A DNA stretch of 64,000 bases from Pseudomonas sp. NC02 (GTDB lineage Bacteria > Pseudomonadota > Gammaproteobacteria > Pseudomonadales > Pseudomonadaceae). Of the stretch, positions 1 to 8,552 are shown piece by piece; the first letter of the stretch is position 1, and each line of letters starts with the position of its first letter. The notes beneath the pieces were generated by a model. The model worked only from the letters and a program-made list of their open reading frames with translations, was not told the DNA's origin and ran no database searches. The stretch lies in the NCBI RefSeq assembly GCF_002874965.1, contig NZ_CP025624.1:868001-932000 (forward strand), written 5' to 3'. The position numbers and the translations under genes are program-made.

Positions 1-1
1 C

Positions 2-1807
2 AAGCAAGGTGTGTTATCGCGCAGCGAGCTTAATACCCAGCGGGAGAAGGTCGCCAAAATGACGCAGTTAATAATGGCGGCGCCGACGGCCGAGACCTTC
101 AAGCAGATTCTTGATCAATGGAAAGTCGGCGTTCAGGCCGGCGACTTCAACAAGAATCGACCCGCGATGATCAGCCGGGTGTTCGCTGCCTTCGCCCCTG
201 ACCGTTACACCTCTCTATTGAAGACAGATGCCTGCCAATCTTTGCTAGCCGGCCTAGCCTCGCATTTCCAATTGGTCAAGGATGCTACCGGGGGGCAAGA
301 CTGGTGCAGCCTAAATCAGCAGATTAAAGCTCTCATGGCGAATGCTGGAGTAGATGGTACTCCCGTATTGGAGAACAACATTGCCATGTGGCAGTTATCG
401 GAAACGCTGCATGGGGGTGAGGTTGTTGATAGCGATGGCTCTGCGCAAGGAACGATTGTAATGAAACACTTGAATATCCCACTCAACCAGATTCTGTTTG
501 GTCCTCCCGGTACTGGAAAAACCTACTCTACTATCGATCATGCATTACAAATTCTTGATCCTACAGTGCTGGTGGAGAGTGGTCGCAGTGATGTAGAGAT
601 GCGCAGGCGCTTGAAATCCCGTTTCGATGAGCTGGTAGCAGAAAGGCGTATTCGGTTTGTGACTTTCCATCAGAGCTTCAGCTATGAGGACTTTATCGAG
701 GGGCTGCGCGCAAGTACCGATAATGGCCAGATTCGATATCACCCCGAGGATGGCATCTTCAAGAAAATCTGTGCGGATGCGGCTGCCATTACGGGTGTGC
801 CAACCCTGGATGACTTACTGCAACAATTCGTCGAGCGCGCCGCGGAGGAACCAATCACACTTGAAACTTCAAGGGGGAAACGATTCCGTGTAGAGCATCG
901 TGATGGAAATACGACGCTTAGTTGTTTTCCTCAAGCTTCTGTCTCCGCAAGCGGACTTCCGGCAAATATAGAGCATGTTCGTCAATTACTTCATGGTGTG
1001 CGGCCGAGCAATATCTATTGTGAGAGTTACGTCAAAGGAATTGCGGATTATATAAAGGCAGGTCTTCCGGAGGACGGAGCCTCTACTAAAGAAATACGTA
1101 AACCATATGTGCTTATTATAGATGAGATCAACCGTGGAAATGTATCACGCATATTTGGTGAGTTGATCACCTTGATTGAGCCTTCCAAGCGCCAAGGCGC
1201 GGATGAGTGCTTGCCTGTAGAGCTGCCTTACTCGCGAGAGTCTTTCAGCGTGCCAGACAATCTTTACATCATTGGCACTATGAACACGGCGGACCGATCG
1301 TTGGCAGGGTTGGATATTGCATTGCGCCGTCGCTTCACCTTTACAGAGATGCTTCCTCAGCCTGATCTATTGGATGAGGTGGTGGTGGAGGGTGTGAATA
1401 TAGGTCAACTACTGCGAGTGCTAAACCAGCGTATCGAAGTATTGTTGGATCGCGATCATTGCTTGGGGCACGCCTACTTTATGCCGTTGCTAGAAGATCG
1501 CAACCTGGAACGGCTGGAATTGATCTTTCGCAATCAGGTGCTGCCATTGCTGCAGGAGTACTTCTTCGAAGACTGGCAGCGTATTCAGTGGGTGTTGAAT
1601 GATCATCGCAAGCCTCCTGTGGATCGTTTTGTTGTGCGTTACAAGCAGGACCTCGTCTCGCTATTTGGTAGCAGTGTGCCGGCACAAGACCAGGTATGGC
1701 GTATCAATGTGTCTGCTTTCAAGCAAATTACCGCATATGTTGGCGTGATAGCGGTTAAGGCTGAGGCCAAAGTACAGAGTGAAGAGCTTGAGGCGTTTGG
1801 CGTTTGA
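2..1807 (+). CDS. mcrB: McrB-like AAA+ GTPase of a McrBC restriction system, 5' end cut by the window
   Basis: Motor subunit of a McrBC-type modification-dependent restriction system; in this family it binds modified DNA, hydrolyses GTP and drives cleavage by McrC. Numbering from a GTG at 11, the Walker A GPPGTGKT is at about residue 164, a Walker B with DEINRGN at about 370, and the McrB-specific MNTADRS signature at about 424. The reading frame stays open to the first bases, so the true start probably lies upstream; the N-terminal 150 residues, the DNA-recognition part, match no domain I can name. It overlaps mcrC by 4 bases (TTGA), so the two are translationally coupled. Base composition is visibly more AT-rich than the core genes further right, which fits acquired DNA. 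Family assignment is secure; the modification recognised cannot be told. Confidence 0.9.
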   Translation, partial: KQGVLSRSELNTQREKVAKMTQLIMAAPTAETFKQILDQWKVGVQAGDFNKNRPAMISRVFAAFAPDRYTSLLKTDACQSLLAGLASHFQLVKDATGGQDWCSLNQQIKALMANAGVDGTPVLENNIAMWQLSETLHGGEVVDSDGSAQGTIVMKHLNIPLNQILFGPPGTGKTYSTIDHALQILDPTVLVESGRSDVEMRRRLKSRFDELVAERRIRFVTFHQSFSYEDFIEGLRASTDNGQIRYHPEDGIFKKICADAAAITGVPTLDDLLQQFVERAAEEPITLETSRGKRFRVEHRDGNTTLSCFPQASVSASGLPANIEHVRQLLHGVRPSNIYCESYVKGIADYIKAGLPEDGASTKEIRKPYVLIIDEINRGNVSRIFGELITLIEPSKRQGADECLPVELPYSRESFSVPDNLYIIGTMNTADRSLAGLDIALRRRFTFTEMLPQPDLLDEVVVEGVNIGQLLRVLNQRIEVLLDRDHCLGHAYFMPLLEDRNLERLELIFRNQVLPLLQEYFFEDWQRIQWVLNDHRKPPVDRFVVRYKQDLVSLFGSSVPAQDQVWRINVSAFKQITAYVGVIAVKAEAKVQSEELEAFGV

Positions 1808-3111
1808 GTACCCAAGTTACTATTCGGGAGTACGCTAAGCTTACGACAGCTGTCGTCCCGCTTGGCAATCTTGACTGTGCACAAATATCTGAAACCGCCT
1901 TCGATTGGCTTTGCGACCTAAGTGCTCGCTTCAATCGCGGAGGTGCCACCCTGTTGCAAGTTGAGGGGCGACGATCGCTTCGGTGGGACAGCTACGTAGG
2001 TGTGCTTGAAACGCCTTGTGGCACTCGTTTGGAGGTTCTACCTAAGCATTTTGAGCAAGGGGATTGCGAGCGTGAGAGTCGAGCTCTGTTGCGTAAACTG
2101 ATTCAAGCTGCTTTGTCTCTCAAACCGCGCCAAGTGTCAGTGACCGGGCTGGAACTATTCAATGCCCCGCTTACAGAGTGGGTAATGGGGCAATTCCTTA
2201 ATGAACTCGATCGTTTGGTCAAGCGTGGCATACGTTTTGACTATAAGCGTTTAGAAGAAGAGCAGCGCTTTCTGCGTGGCCAGCTCAATATAGTAGGGCA
2301 GATGCGCCAGCCACTGGGGCGTCAGCATTACTTCCAGATTCGCCATGATGTATTTTTACCTGATCGGGCAGAGAATCGCTTGCTCAAGCTGGCGCTGGAG
2401 CAGGTGTTTAAGGCTACTCAGGATGCAGCTAATTGGCGCTTAGCGAATGAATTGCGTTCGATACTCGCTGAGGTTCCGGCCAGTCGACAAATGCAGGCAG
2501 ACTTCAGAGTCTGGAGCTGCGATCGACTGATGGCGCACTATCAGGCGCTCAAACCTTGGTGCGAACTGATTCTAAAAAAACAGATGCCGATTGCGGTGGC
2601 CGGTGACTGGCAGGGTATGAGCCTACTGTTCCCGATGGAGAAGTTGTTTGAGCGCTATCTTGAGACTTGGTTTCGTAAGCAACTGGATGCAAGTGCTTCA
2701 CTCAAGTCGCAAGTGGCCAGCGAATATTTGTGTGATCATGATCAAGAAAAGATGTTCTGCCTTAAGCCTGACTTACTGATTGTGCAGGGTAACAAGCCGA
2801 TGTGGGTGCTGGATGCCAAATGGAAACGCTTGGATGGCTCTGCCCGCGAGCGCAAGTATGATCTGAGCGAGGCTGACTTCTATCAGTTGTTCGTCTACGG
2901 TCAGAAGTACCTGCACGGTAAAGGTGAGATGGCCCTGATCTATCCACGTTGGTCCAAGTTTAAAAAGGCCTTGCCACCGTTCCAACTTGGCGATCATTTG
3001 CGGTTGCATGTGCTACCTTTTGACCTGACGGACGAACGCCTTTACGGCGTGGAGCTCATGAGTCTGCCACTGAGCGACAGCTACTTGGCCAAGCAAGTTG
3101 AAGAGGGCTGA
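1804..3111 (+). CDS. mcrC: McrC-like nuclease subunit of the McrBC system
   Basis: Endonuclease partner of the preceding McrB-like protein. 435 residues, TTG start overlapping the mcrB stop codon. The C-terminal half carries a PD-(D/E)xK type active site: KPDLLI with Asp323, then Asp337-Ala-Lys339 in VLDAKWK. The N-terminal half resembles the McrC beta-rich region that contacts the McrB ring. No sign of truncation. Together the two genes should form a complete cleavage complex acting in the cytoplasm on modified (for example methylcytosine-containing) incoming DNA; the substrate is inferred from the family only. Confidence 0.88.
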   Translation: MSTQVTIREYAKLTTAVVPLGNLDCAQISETAFDWLCDLSARFNRGGATLLQVEGRRSLRWDSYVGVLETPCGTRLEVLPKHFEQGDCERESRALLRKLIQAALSLKPRQVSVTGLELFNAPLTEWVMGQFLNELDRLVKRGIRFDYKRLEEEQRFLRGQLNIVGQMRQPLGRQHYFQIRHDVFLPDRAENRLLKLALEQVFKATQDAANWRLANELRSILAEVPASRQMQADFRVWSCDRLMAHYQALKPWCELILKKQMPIAVAGDWQGMSLLFPMEKLFERYLETWFRKQLDASASLKSQVASEYLCDHDQEKMFCLKPDLLIVQGNKPMWVLDAKWKRLDGSARERKYDLSEADFYQLFVYGQKYLHGKGEMALIYPRWSKFKKALPPFQLGDHLRLHVLPFDLTDERLYGVELMSLPLSDSYLAKQVEEG

Positions 3112-3247
3112 GGTTTGTCAATGATGAGTAGTAGTTGCAAGGGGCTGGATTAGAGTCAACTCACTATCAAATCACCTCCCGGTCAATTCTCCTTTTCCCG
3201 CGACGCATCCTCAATGCGGCGTCGAACCATGTCTATGACCCCATTTC

Positions 3248-4531
3248 TCAACCATTGATTGGCCGGGTCATCGAAACGACTTTTTTATCTCGGTTTTCTC
3301 TGATAGCTGATACAGACAGGTTGCCGGTAGCTGCTTCCTGGATATGGTTGCTCCACCAAGCCATCATCGGGTGTCGGCGCTCGATATAGTCCGCTCGGTT
3401 ATAGGCGCTTCGAACCTCGTCTTTATTGACATGGGCAAGCGCTACCTCGATCAGCTCTGGGTCCCAGCCGTGTTCGTTGAGGATAGTACTGGCCATGGAG
3501 CGCATACCGTGACTCACCAACCTACCTTCAAATCCCATACGTTTCAGGGCCATGTTTGCCGTCTGGCTGTTGGTATGATCCCGTGGGTCTCTGTCGGCTG
3601 GGAACACGTACTCTCTGTGGCCGCTATAGGGCTTTATCGTCTCCAGCAGAGCGAGTGCGTGTTCGGTCAGTGGTATGACATGCGCACGTCGTTTCTTCAT
3701 ACGCTCCGCCGGGATCGTCCAGATTTTCTTTTCTAGATCGATGTCAGCCCAAGACGCCGTAGCGGCTTCCGCTGGGCGAGTCATGGTGTGCAGTTGCCAT
3801 TCGATCAGGCAGCGCGTTGTTCTTTTAATGCTCGCATTGGCGATTGCGACCATTAGCTCTGGCAATTCTTCAGGGCGGAGGGCTGCCATATTCTGTTTTT
3901 TCGGTTTCTTGAAAACGGCCCGAATGCCGGTGAGTGGATTAGCAAAGATCATTCCCGAGTTCACGCCGTAGGTCATGATCTCGTTGAGTCGTTGGGTCAG
4001 TCGCTTCACTGTCTCCAGGCTACCTTTGGTTTCCAAAGGGCGCAGCAGCTCGATAACTCTCGGGGCATTGACCTGCGAGATGGGTGTAGTGCCAAGCGAT
4101 GGAAAGACATGCAGCGTAAGTGAGCGCCAGATGTCCTCGGCATAGGCCGGGGTGACCGAATCTTTTTTCAGCTCAAACCAGGCCAGCGCCACGTTCTCGA
4201 ATGTGTGCTCGGTTGCCTGCCTTTTTGTCTGCGCCAGCTCGCTACGTTGTTCTTTCGGGTCGATGCCCTGAGCGAGAAGTTCTCTGGCTTCGACCGTTTT
4301 CTTCCTGGCTTGAGCGAGCGAGAGTTCTGGGTAGGTGCCGAGGCCCATATTGATGCGGTTTTTGGTAATCGGCTGCCGGTAGTTGAAGTTCCATAGCGTA
4401 GAGCCATTGACCCTCACACGCAGCTGTAGACCGTCACCATCACTGAGGACGTAGTCCTTGTCTTTCGGCTTTACCGCTTTGAGCTGGCGGTCAGAGAGGC
4501 GGGTGGCTTGGGCGCACATGAGGTGTTCCAT
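3248..4531 (-). CDS. Tyrosine recombinase (P4-type integrase) adjacent to ssrA
   Basis: Site-specific integrase of the genomic island. The chosen ATG at 4531 gives 427 residues beginning MEHLMCAQATRLSD; a second ATG four codons on is also possible. The frame is open to 4669 but the upstream part only encodes repeated DNA (GIPS-like repeats). The N-terminus (about residues 10-95) is a DUF4102-type arm-binding domain with GLGTYPELSLAQAR. The catalytic set is visible: Arg252 (TRPAEA), His341 and Arg344 (HGMR), His367 (LAH) and Tyr377 (SAYNRADY). It ends 174 bases from the tmRNA 3' end and points away from it, the usual layout for islands integrated in ssrA. Full length, so probably functional. 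Confidence 0.93.
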   Translation of the reverse strand: MEHLMCAQATRLSDRQLKAVKPKDKDYVLSDGDGLQLRVRVNGSTLWNFNYRQPITKNRINMGLGTYPELSLAQARKKTVEARELLAQGIDPKEQRSELAQTKRQATEHTFENVALAWFELKKDSVTPAYAEDIWRSLTLHVFPSLGTTPISQVNAPRVIELLRPLETKGSLETVKRLTQRLNEIMTYGVNSGMIFANPLTGIRAVFKKPKKQNMAALRPEELPELMVAIANASIKRTTRCLIEWQLHTMTRPAEAATASWADIDLEKKIWTIPAERMKKRRAHVIPLTEHALALLETIKPYSGHREYVFPADRDPRDHTNSQTANMALKRMGFEGRLVSHGMRSMASTILNEHGWDPELIEVALAHVNKDEVRSAYNRADYIERRHPMMAWWSNHIQEAATGNLSVSAIRENRDKKVVSMTRPING

Positions 4532-4540
4532 GACATCAAT

Positions 4541-4592
4541 TGGTATTCCAAAAATTACCACTGAAGGGCTTGGAATACCACTTGGAATACCC
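4541..4592. repeat. Three copies of TTGGAATACCA upstream of the integrase
   Basis: TGGTATTCCAA at 4541-4551 (inverted), TTGGAATACCA at 4570-4580 and TTGGAATACCC at 4582-4592. They lie between the integrase start and the tmRNA 3' end. Such clusters are typical of integrase arm-binding or autoregulatory operator sites; that role is inference. Confidence 0.7.
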
Positions 4593-4611
4593 GATGACGT
4601 AGCTTGTGCGG

Positions 4612-4690
4612 GACGTCTATGGACGCCGGTAGACGCTAAGACCTTGATTTTTCTGGATTTCAGGCACAAAAAAAGACGTCCGTGGACGTC
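4612..4690. repeat. Imperfect direct repeat GACGTCYRTGGACGYC near the tmRNA terminator
   Basis: The 16-mer at 4612-4627 and the 16-mer at 4675-4690 differ at 3 positions, 63 bases apart. The second copy is the stem of the tmRNA terminator. One copy may have been brought or duplicated by the integrated element. Confidence 0.5.
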
Positions 4691-4693
4691 TTT
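4668..4693 (-). terminator. Intrinsic terminator of tmRNA
   Basis: On the minus strand, stem AAAGACGTCC / GGACGTCTTT (4684-4693 with 4672-4681) followed by a run of seven T. It lies 12 bases beyond the tmRNA CCA end. Confidence 0.88.
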
Positions 4694-4704
4694 AGATGTT
4701 GAAT

Positions 4705-5098
4705 TGGTGGAGCCGGGGGGATTTGAACCCCCGTCCGCCAGTACTCCGCTGTCGGTACTACATGCGTAGCCGTTTCTATTAAGTTAACCCTCAGCGACCC
4801 GAAGGGCAGGGTGCTTTGGGCGAGTTGTGTAAGTTTTAGCCGCTTCGTCCACAACGTACTGCACGGCGATTCTGTTCTATATGACAATCACTTTGGGTTT
4901 ACAGACATCCCCTGATGATTGCTGGACCCGAAGGTACCAGGAGGGAAGGGCTAAGGCTGCTTACGCAGCGAGAGCGTATTCCCCGTAGGTTTCGTCATTG
5001 GCAACTATAAGAAGTTGCAACAGTGGATTTACGAGTTCTGTTACCAACTCGGCATGCACCTAAAGTTTCGCAACCGGCGTCGAATCCTAAACGGCCCC
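4705..5098 (-). ncRNA. ssrA: tmRNA (transfer-messenger RNA)
   Basis: Rescues stalled ribosomes together with SmpB and adds a degradation tag. The 5' GGGGCCG pairs with the 3' CGGCTCC ahead of CCA, forming the alanine tRNA-like acceptor stem; the T-arm GGTTCAAATCC is next to it. The tag reading frame (5002 down to 4961) encodes ANDETYGEYALAA then TAA, a pseudomonad form of the tag ending in the ALAA degron. Length 394 nt matches the family. A TTGACG -35-like box sits at 5148-5153 upstream, but no clear -10 was seen. The 3' end encodes CCA and borders the integrase gene, so this is the attachment-site gene of the island to the left, and the gene itself was left intact. Confidence 0.97.
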
Positions 5099-5164
5099 GT
5101 GCTTGTAACTCGTTGTTTCTTAGTGAGTGACAAGCCTGTGCAGTGTACGTCAATCGGTCACAGA

Positions 5165-5186
5165 AGGCCAACCCGAAGGTTGGCCT
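5165..5186 (-). terminator. Hairpin after the small exported protein gene
   Basis: Perfect 9-bp stem AGGCCAACC / GGTTGGCCT with a TTCG tetraloop on the minus strand, followed by TCTGT. The U-tract is weak, but the position 14 bases after the stop codon fits a terminator. Confidence 0.6.
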
Positions 5187-5200
5187 GAGCAATCAGCGAG

Positions 5201-5485
5201 TTACTGATTGCCGCCTTTGTCCGTGTCTTGCAGGCTTTGCAGGGCCTTGGAGGTGATCTCGATGCATTTCTTGTCATCGCCTGCCGCATGGGCTGCCTTG
5301 GCTTGGGAAACGGCGGTGTCGATTTCGCCAGATTTGCCGCTGGTGTCGGTGGCGAGCAACGCTTTACCGTTGTTGATTTTGTCCAGGTTGATTTGGCACA
5401 GATCGTCTTTTGTTCCGGCCGCAAACGCGGGGGACGCCAGCATCGCAGCGGTAATGAACAAACCAGCAAGAGCGGAACGCTTCAT
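5201..5485 (-). CDS. Small exported protein of unknown function
   Basis: 94 residues. The start at 5485 is preceded by a good ribosome binding site (AAGGAGATA) and opens a typical signal peptide, MKRSALAGLFITAAMLASPAFA, with likely cleavage before AG. The mature part, about 72 residues, is charged and mostly helical, with two cysteines (DDLCQINL and KKCIEIT) that could form a disulphide, and a C-terminal DTDKGGNQ. Periplasmic location is inferred. Monocistronic between ssrA and the lactate genes. I do not recognise a named family or function. Confidence 0.8.
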   Translation of the reverse strand: MKRSALAGLFITAAMLASPAFAAGTKDDLCQINLDKINNGKALLATDTSGKSGEIDTAVSQAKAAHAAGDDKKCIEITSKALQSLQDTDKGGNQ

Positions 5486-5671
5486 GGGTATCTCCTTGTG
5501 CAAATAGGGCTCGATGCTGCCGGTTTTCCGTGCAGCCAGCGAGGTCACTGATGAGCCTCGTTTGTCGAGGCCTATGCAGATGACTACGCCGGCGCGCAGG
5601 GGTTCTGTTTTGTCGCTGGATTAGTCGAAAAACCCCGAAATCATTAGGTTTTGCACCCAAAGAGGGCGGCC

Positions 5672-8482
5672 CTAGTGGGCGCGCGCCTGGGTTACTCGAT
5701 CCACCAGGTACACCAGGCCGTGGTAATCAATTCCACCGTGTTGTGTCAGGCCAATCTCACACGTACGGCTGGTGGAGATGCCTTCGCTGCAATACTGCAC
5801 CGCGTCCTTCAGGCTGCGTAGCGAGTGGGCATTCAGTTCGGGCGTGGTAAAGCCTTTGTCGCCGGCAAAACCACAACAATGAATGCCTTCAGGGATCACC
5901 ACGTTTTTGCTGCACTGCCTGGCCAGGTCGATCAGCGCCTGGCTCTCTCCCAGGTGTTGGGTGCTGCAGGTGACGTGCACGGCGATCGGGGCTTCCTGGG
6001 GGGTGAAGTCGAGGCGGTCCATCAGGTGCGTGCGGATAAAACGCACGGGGTCGTATAGGTCGAGACGGGTTTCGGCCAGGTCCTGGACCAGGCGCAGGGT
6101 GCACGGGCTGGTGTCGCAGTAGATCGGGTCAAGGCCGCCCCGGCTGGCGTGGAGCAGGGCGCCGATCAGTTCCTGGCGTTTGTGTTCGGCTTGTTCGGCG
6201 TAGCCCTTGGATGCGAATGGTTGGCCGCAGCAGAGGTTGTCCTGATTGTCGGGGAAGACTACCTGGTAACCGGCTTTTTCCAGCAGGCCACGGGTTTTGT
6301 CGTACAGCGACATCTGTTCGTGGTCGCCGGCTGCCGGGCCCATCGCGCGTGAGACGCAGGCGGCGAGGTACACCACACGGGGTCGCTCATCGCTCACGGC
6401 GGGGCTGAAGCGAATGGCCTTTTCCGGTTGCGGCATGGCGTTGGTCCATTGGGGGATTTGCCCCTTGGACAGCCGGGTTACCGTGGCCGAGAGCTTCGCC
6501 AGTCGCGGAGCGCCCAGCAGCATGCGCGCACCGTTGGCCACGTGCAGGGTGAAGCGCGCACCTTGCAGTGCCGTGGCGAAATGCGTCGACAACCATTCGG
6601 CGGTTTTCGTACGGTCGGCGTCGCGGCTGCGAAGCTTTTTCACCAGGTCGCCGGTATTGATGCCTACCGGGCAGCGTTGGGCGCAAAGCCCGGTGGCCGC
6701 GCAGGTGTCGATGCCTTGGTATTGATAGGCCGCTTCCAGTTCAGTGGTGTCGAGACCGGCGCGTTTCCTGGCCTGGATATCGCGCCAGATCACAATGCGC
6801 TGGCGCGGGCTCAGGGTCAGTCCTTTCGACGGGCAAACCGGTTCGCAGAAACCGCACTCGATGCACTTATCCACAAGCTCGTCGGCGGCGGGCAGTGGCT
6901 TGAGGTGCTTGAGGTGGATTTGCGGGTCGTCGCTGAGCACCACGTCCGGGTTGAGAATGCCGTTGGGGTCGAGCAGGCGCTTGAGCTGCCACATCAATTG
7001 GTAGGCATCGCTGCCCCATTCCAGCTCGACAAAGGGCGCCATGTTGCGACCGGTACCGTGCTCGGCCTTCAGCGAGCCGCCAAACTCCACGGCCACCAAC
7101 TGGGCGACGTCTTCCATGAATGCCTGGTAGCGTGCGACTTCTTCCGCGCTGTTGAAGCCTTGGGTGAACACGAAGTGCAGATTGCCTTCCAGGGCGTGTC
7201 CGAAAAGGATCGCTTCGTCGTAGTGATGTTTGTCGAACAGTTCGATCAGGCGATTGACGCCGATGGCCAATTGTTCGACCGGGAAGGTCACGTCTTCGAT
7301 GATCACGGTGGTGCCGGTTTTACGCACGGCGCCGACGGCGGGGAAGGTGTCTTTGCGGATCGCCCACAGGCGGGCGTTTTCCACCGGGTCTTCGGTGAAG
7401 TCGACTTGTTTCTCCACTGGGAAGCTGGCCAGGGAAGCCATGATCAGCGCCAGTTGCTCATGCAGCAGCGAGGGCGAGGCGGCGCGGGATTCGATCAGCA
7501 GGGCGCAGGCATTTTCCGATAGCTGCTGTACGAAAGCCGGCATGCCGGGTTTGTCCTGCACCGAACGCATGCTGCGGCGGTCCAGTAGTTCAACCGCTGA
7601 AACAGGTTGGGTTTTGAGTACGGTCACCGCGTTGCAGCAGGTTTCCACATCCGGGAACACGATCAGGGCCGAGGCTTTGTTCGGGTGGTCGATCACCGTG
7701 TCGTAGGTCACTGCGCTGATAAAGCCCAGGGTGCCTTCGGAGCCGACCAGCAAATGGCTGAGGATATCCAGTGGCTCGTCGAAATCCACCAGGGCGTTGA
7801 GTGACAAGCCGGTGGTGTTTTTCAGACGGTATTTGTGGCGGATTTTTGCAGCCAGCTCAGCGTTTGCCCGGGTTTCGCGACCCAGGGTTGCCAGGCGTTC
7901 AAGCAGGTCGCCGTGACGTTGGCGAAAGGCCGCAACACTGGCCGGATCTTCCGTATCTAGGCGGCTGCCGTCGGCCAGTACCAAGCGAATGCCCGCCAGG
8001 GTGTGATAGGTATTCTGCGCCGTGCCGCAGCACATGCCGCTGGCATTGTTGGCGACGATGCCGCCAATCTTGCAGGCATTGATCGACGCCGGGTCCGGGC
8101 CGATCTTGCGCCCGAACGGTGCCAGCCAGGCGTTGGCCTGCGCCCCGATCACGCCGGGCTGCAAACGGATTTGTGTGCCCTGGCCGCGAATCTCGCGCCC
8201 GTTCCAATTGTCCCCCAGCACGATCAGTACCGAGTCGCTGATGGCCTGTCCCGAAAGGCTGGTGCCCGCCGCACGAAAGGTCACCGGCACGCGATCGCGT
8301 TGGGCCAGTTGCAGCAGCGCCACCACCTCATCTTCCGACTCGACACGGATCACCAGTTGTGGGATCAGTCGGTAAAAGCTGGCGTCGGTGCCGAAGGCGA
8401 GGGTGGAAAGTGGATCGTCGAAACGACGATCTTTCGGGATCAGTTGTGCGGCGTCGCTCAGAAAAGCAGCAGGCAGGCTCAT
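5672..8482 (-). CDS. lldE: FAD/Fe-S D-lactate dehydrogenase (LldE/Dld-II type)
   Basis: NAD-independent D-lactate oxidation to pyruvate at the membrane, feeding electrons to the quinone pool. 936 residues: an N-terminal FAD-binding (PCMH) domain (about 30-265), a GlcD-like FAD oxidase C domain to about 510, then a 4Fe-4S ferredoxin region (CIECGFCEPVCP near 540 and CAATGLCAQRCP near 600) and two CCG domains (CCGQPFAS near 750, CCGFAGDKG near 870). The start has a GGAGGA site 4 bases upstream. It follows lldP on the same strand with a 70-base gap, so they probably form one transcript. The family also includes glycolate-type oxidases; the lactate call rests on the lldP/lldR context. Confidence 0.87.
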   Translation of the reverse strand: MSLPAAFLSDAAQLIPKDRRFDDPLSTLAFGTDASFYRLIPQLVIRVESEDEVVALLQLAQRDRVPVTFRAAGTSLSGQAISDSVLIVLGDNWNGREIRGQGTQIRLQPGVIGAQANAWLAPFGRKIGPDPASINACKIGGIVANNASGMCCGTAQNTYHTLAGIRLVLADGSRLDTEDPASVAAFRQRHGDLLERLATLGRETRANAELAAKIRHKYRLKNTTGLSLNALVDFDEPLDILSHLLVGSEGTLGFISAVTYDTVIDHPNKASALIVFPDVETCCNAVTVLKTQPVSAVELLDRRSMRSVQDKPGMPAFVQQLSENACALLIESRAASPSLLHEQLALIMASLASFPVEKQVDFTEDPVENARLWAIRKDTFPAVGAVRKTGTTVIIEDVTFPVEQLAIGVNRLIELFDKHHYDEAILFGHALEGNLHFVFTQGFNSAEEVARYQAFMEDVAQLVAVEFGGSLKAEHGTGRNMAPFVELEWGSDAYQLMWQLKRLLDPNGILNPDVVLSDDPQIHLKHLKPLPAADELVDKCIECGFCEPVCPSKGLTLSPRQRIVIWRDIQARKRAGLDTTELEAAYQYQGIDTCAATGLCAQRCPVGINTGDLVKKLRSRDADRTKTAEWLSTHFATALQGARFTLHVANGARMLLGAPRLAKLSATVTRLSKGQIPQWTNAMPQPEKAIRFSPAVSDERPRVVYLAACVSRAMGPAAGDHEQMSLYDKTRGLLEKAGYQVVFPDNQDNLCCGQPFASKGYAEQAEHKRQELIGALLHASRGGLDPIYCDTSPCTLRLVQDLAETRLDLYDPVRFIRTHLMDRLDFTPQEAPIAVHVTCSTQHLGESQALIDLARQCSKNVVIPEGIHCCGFAGDKGFTTPELNAHSLRSLKDAVQYCSEGISTSRTCEIGLTQHGGIDYHGLVYLVDRVTQARAH

Positions 8483-8502
8483 CGGTCCTCCAGAAATAGC
8501 AG

Positions 8503-8526
8503 ACGCCGGAATCGCTGCCCGGCGTC
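8503..8526 (-). other. Intercistronic hairpin between lldP and lldE
   Basis: GACGCCGG (8503-8510) pairs with CCGGCGTC (8518-8525). It occupies the gap where lldD is usually found. No U-tract, so more likely an mRNA processing or stability element than a terminator. Confidence 0.45.
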
Positions 8527-8552
8527 GGTTCTTACCCTATCGCGTGCAGGTC

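Noticed and set aside
4532..4669. N-terminal extension of the integrase frame
   Set aside because: Encodes the repeated box DNA; the family N-terminus begins at the ATG at 4531 or 4519.
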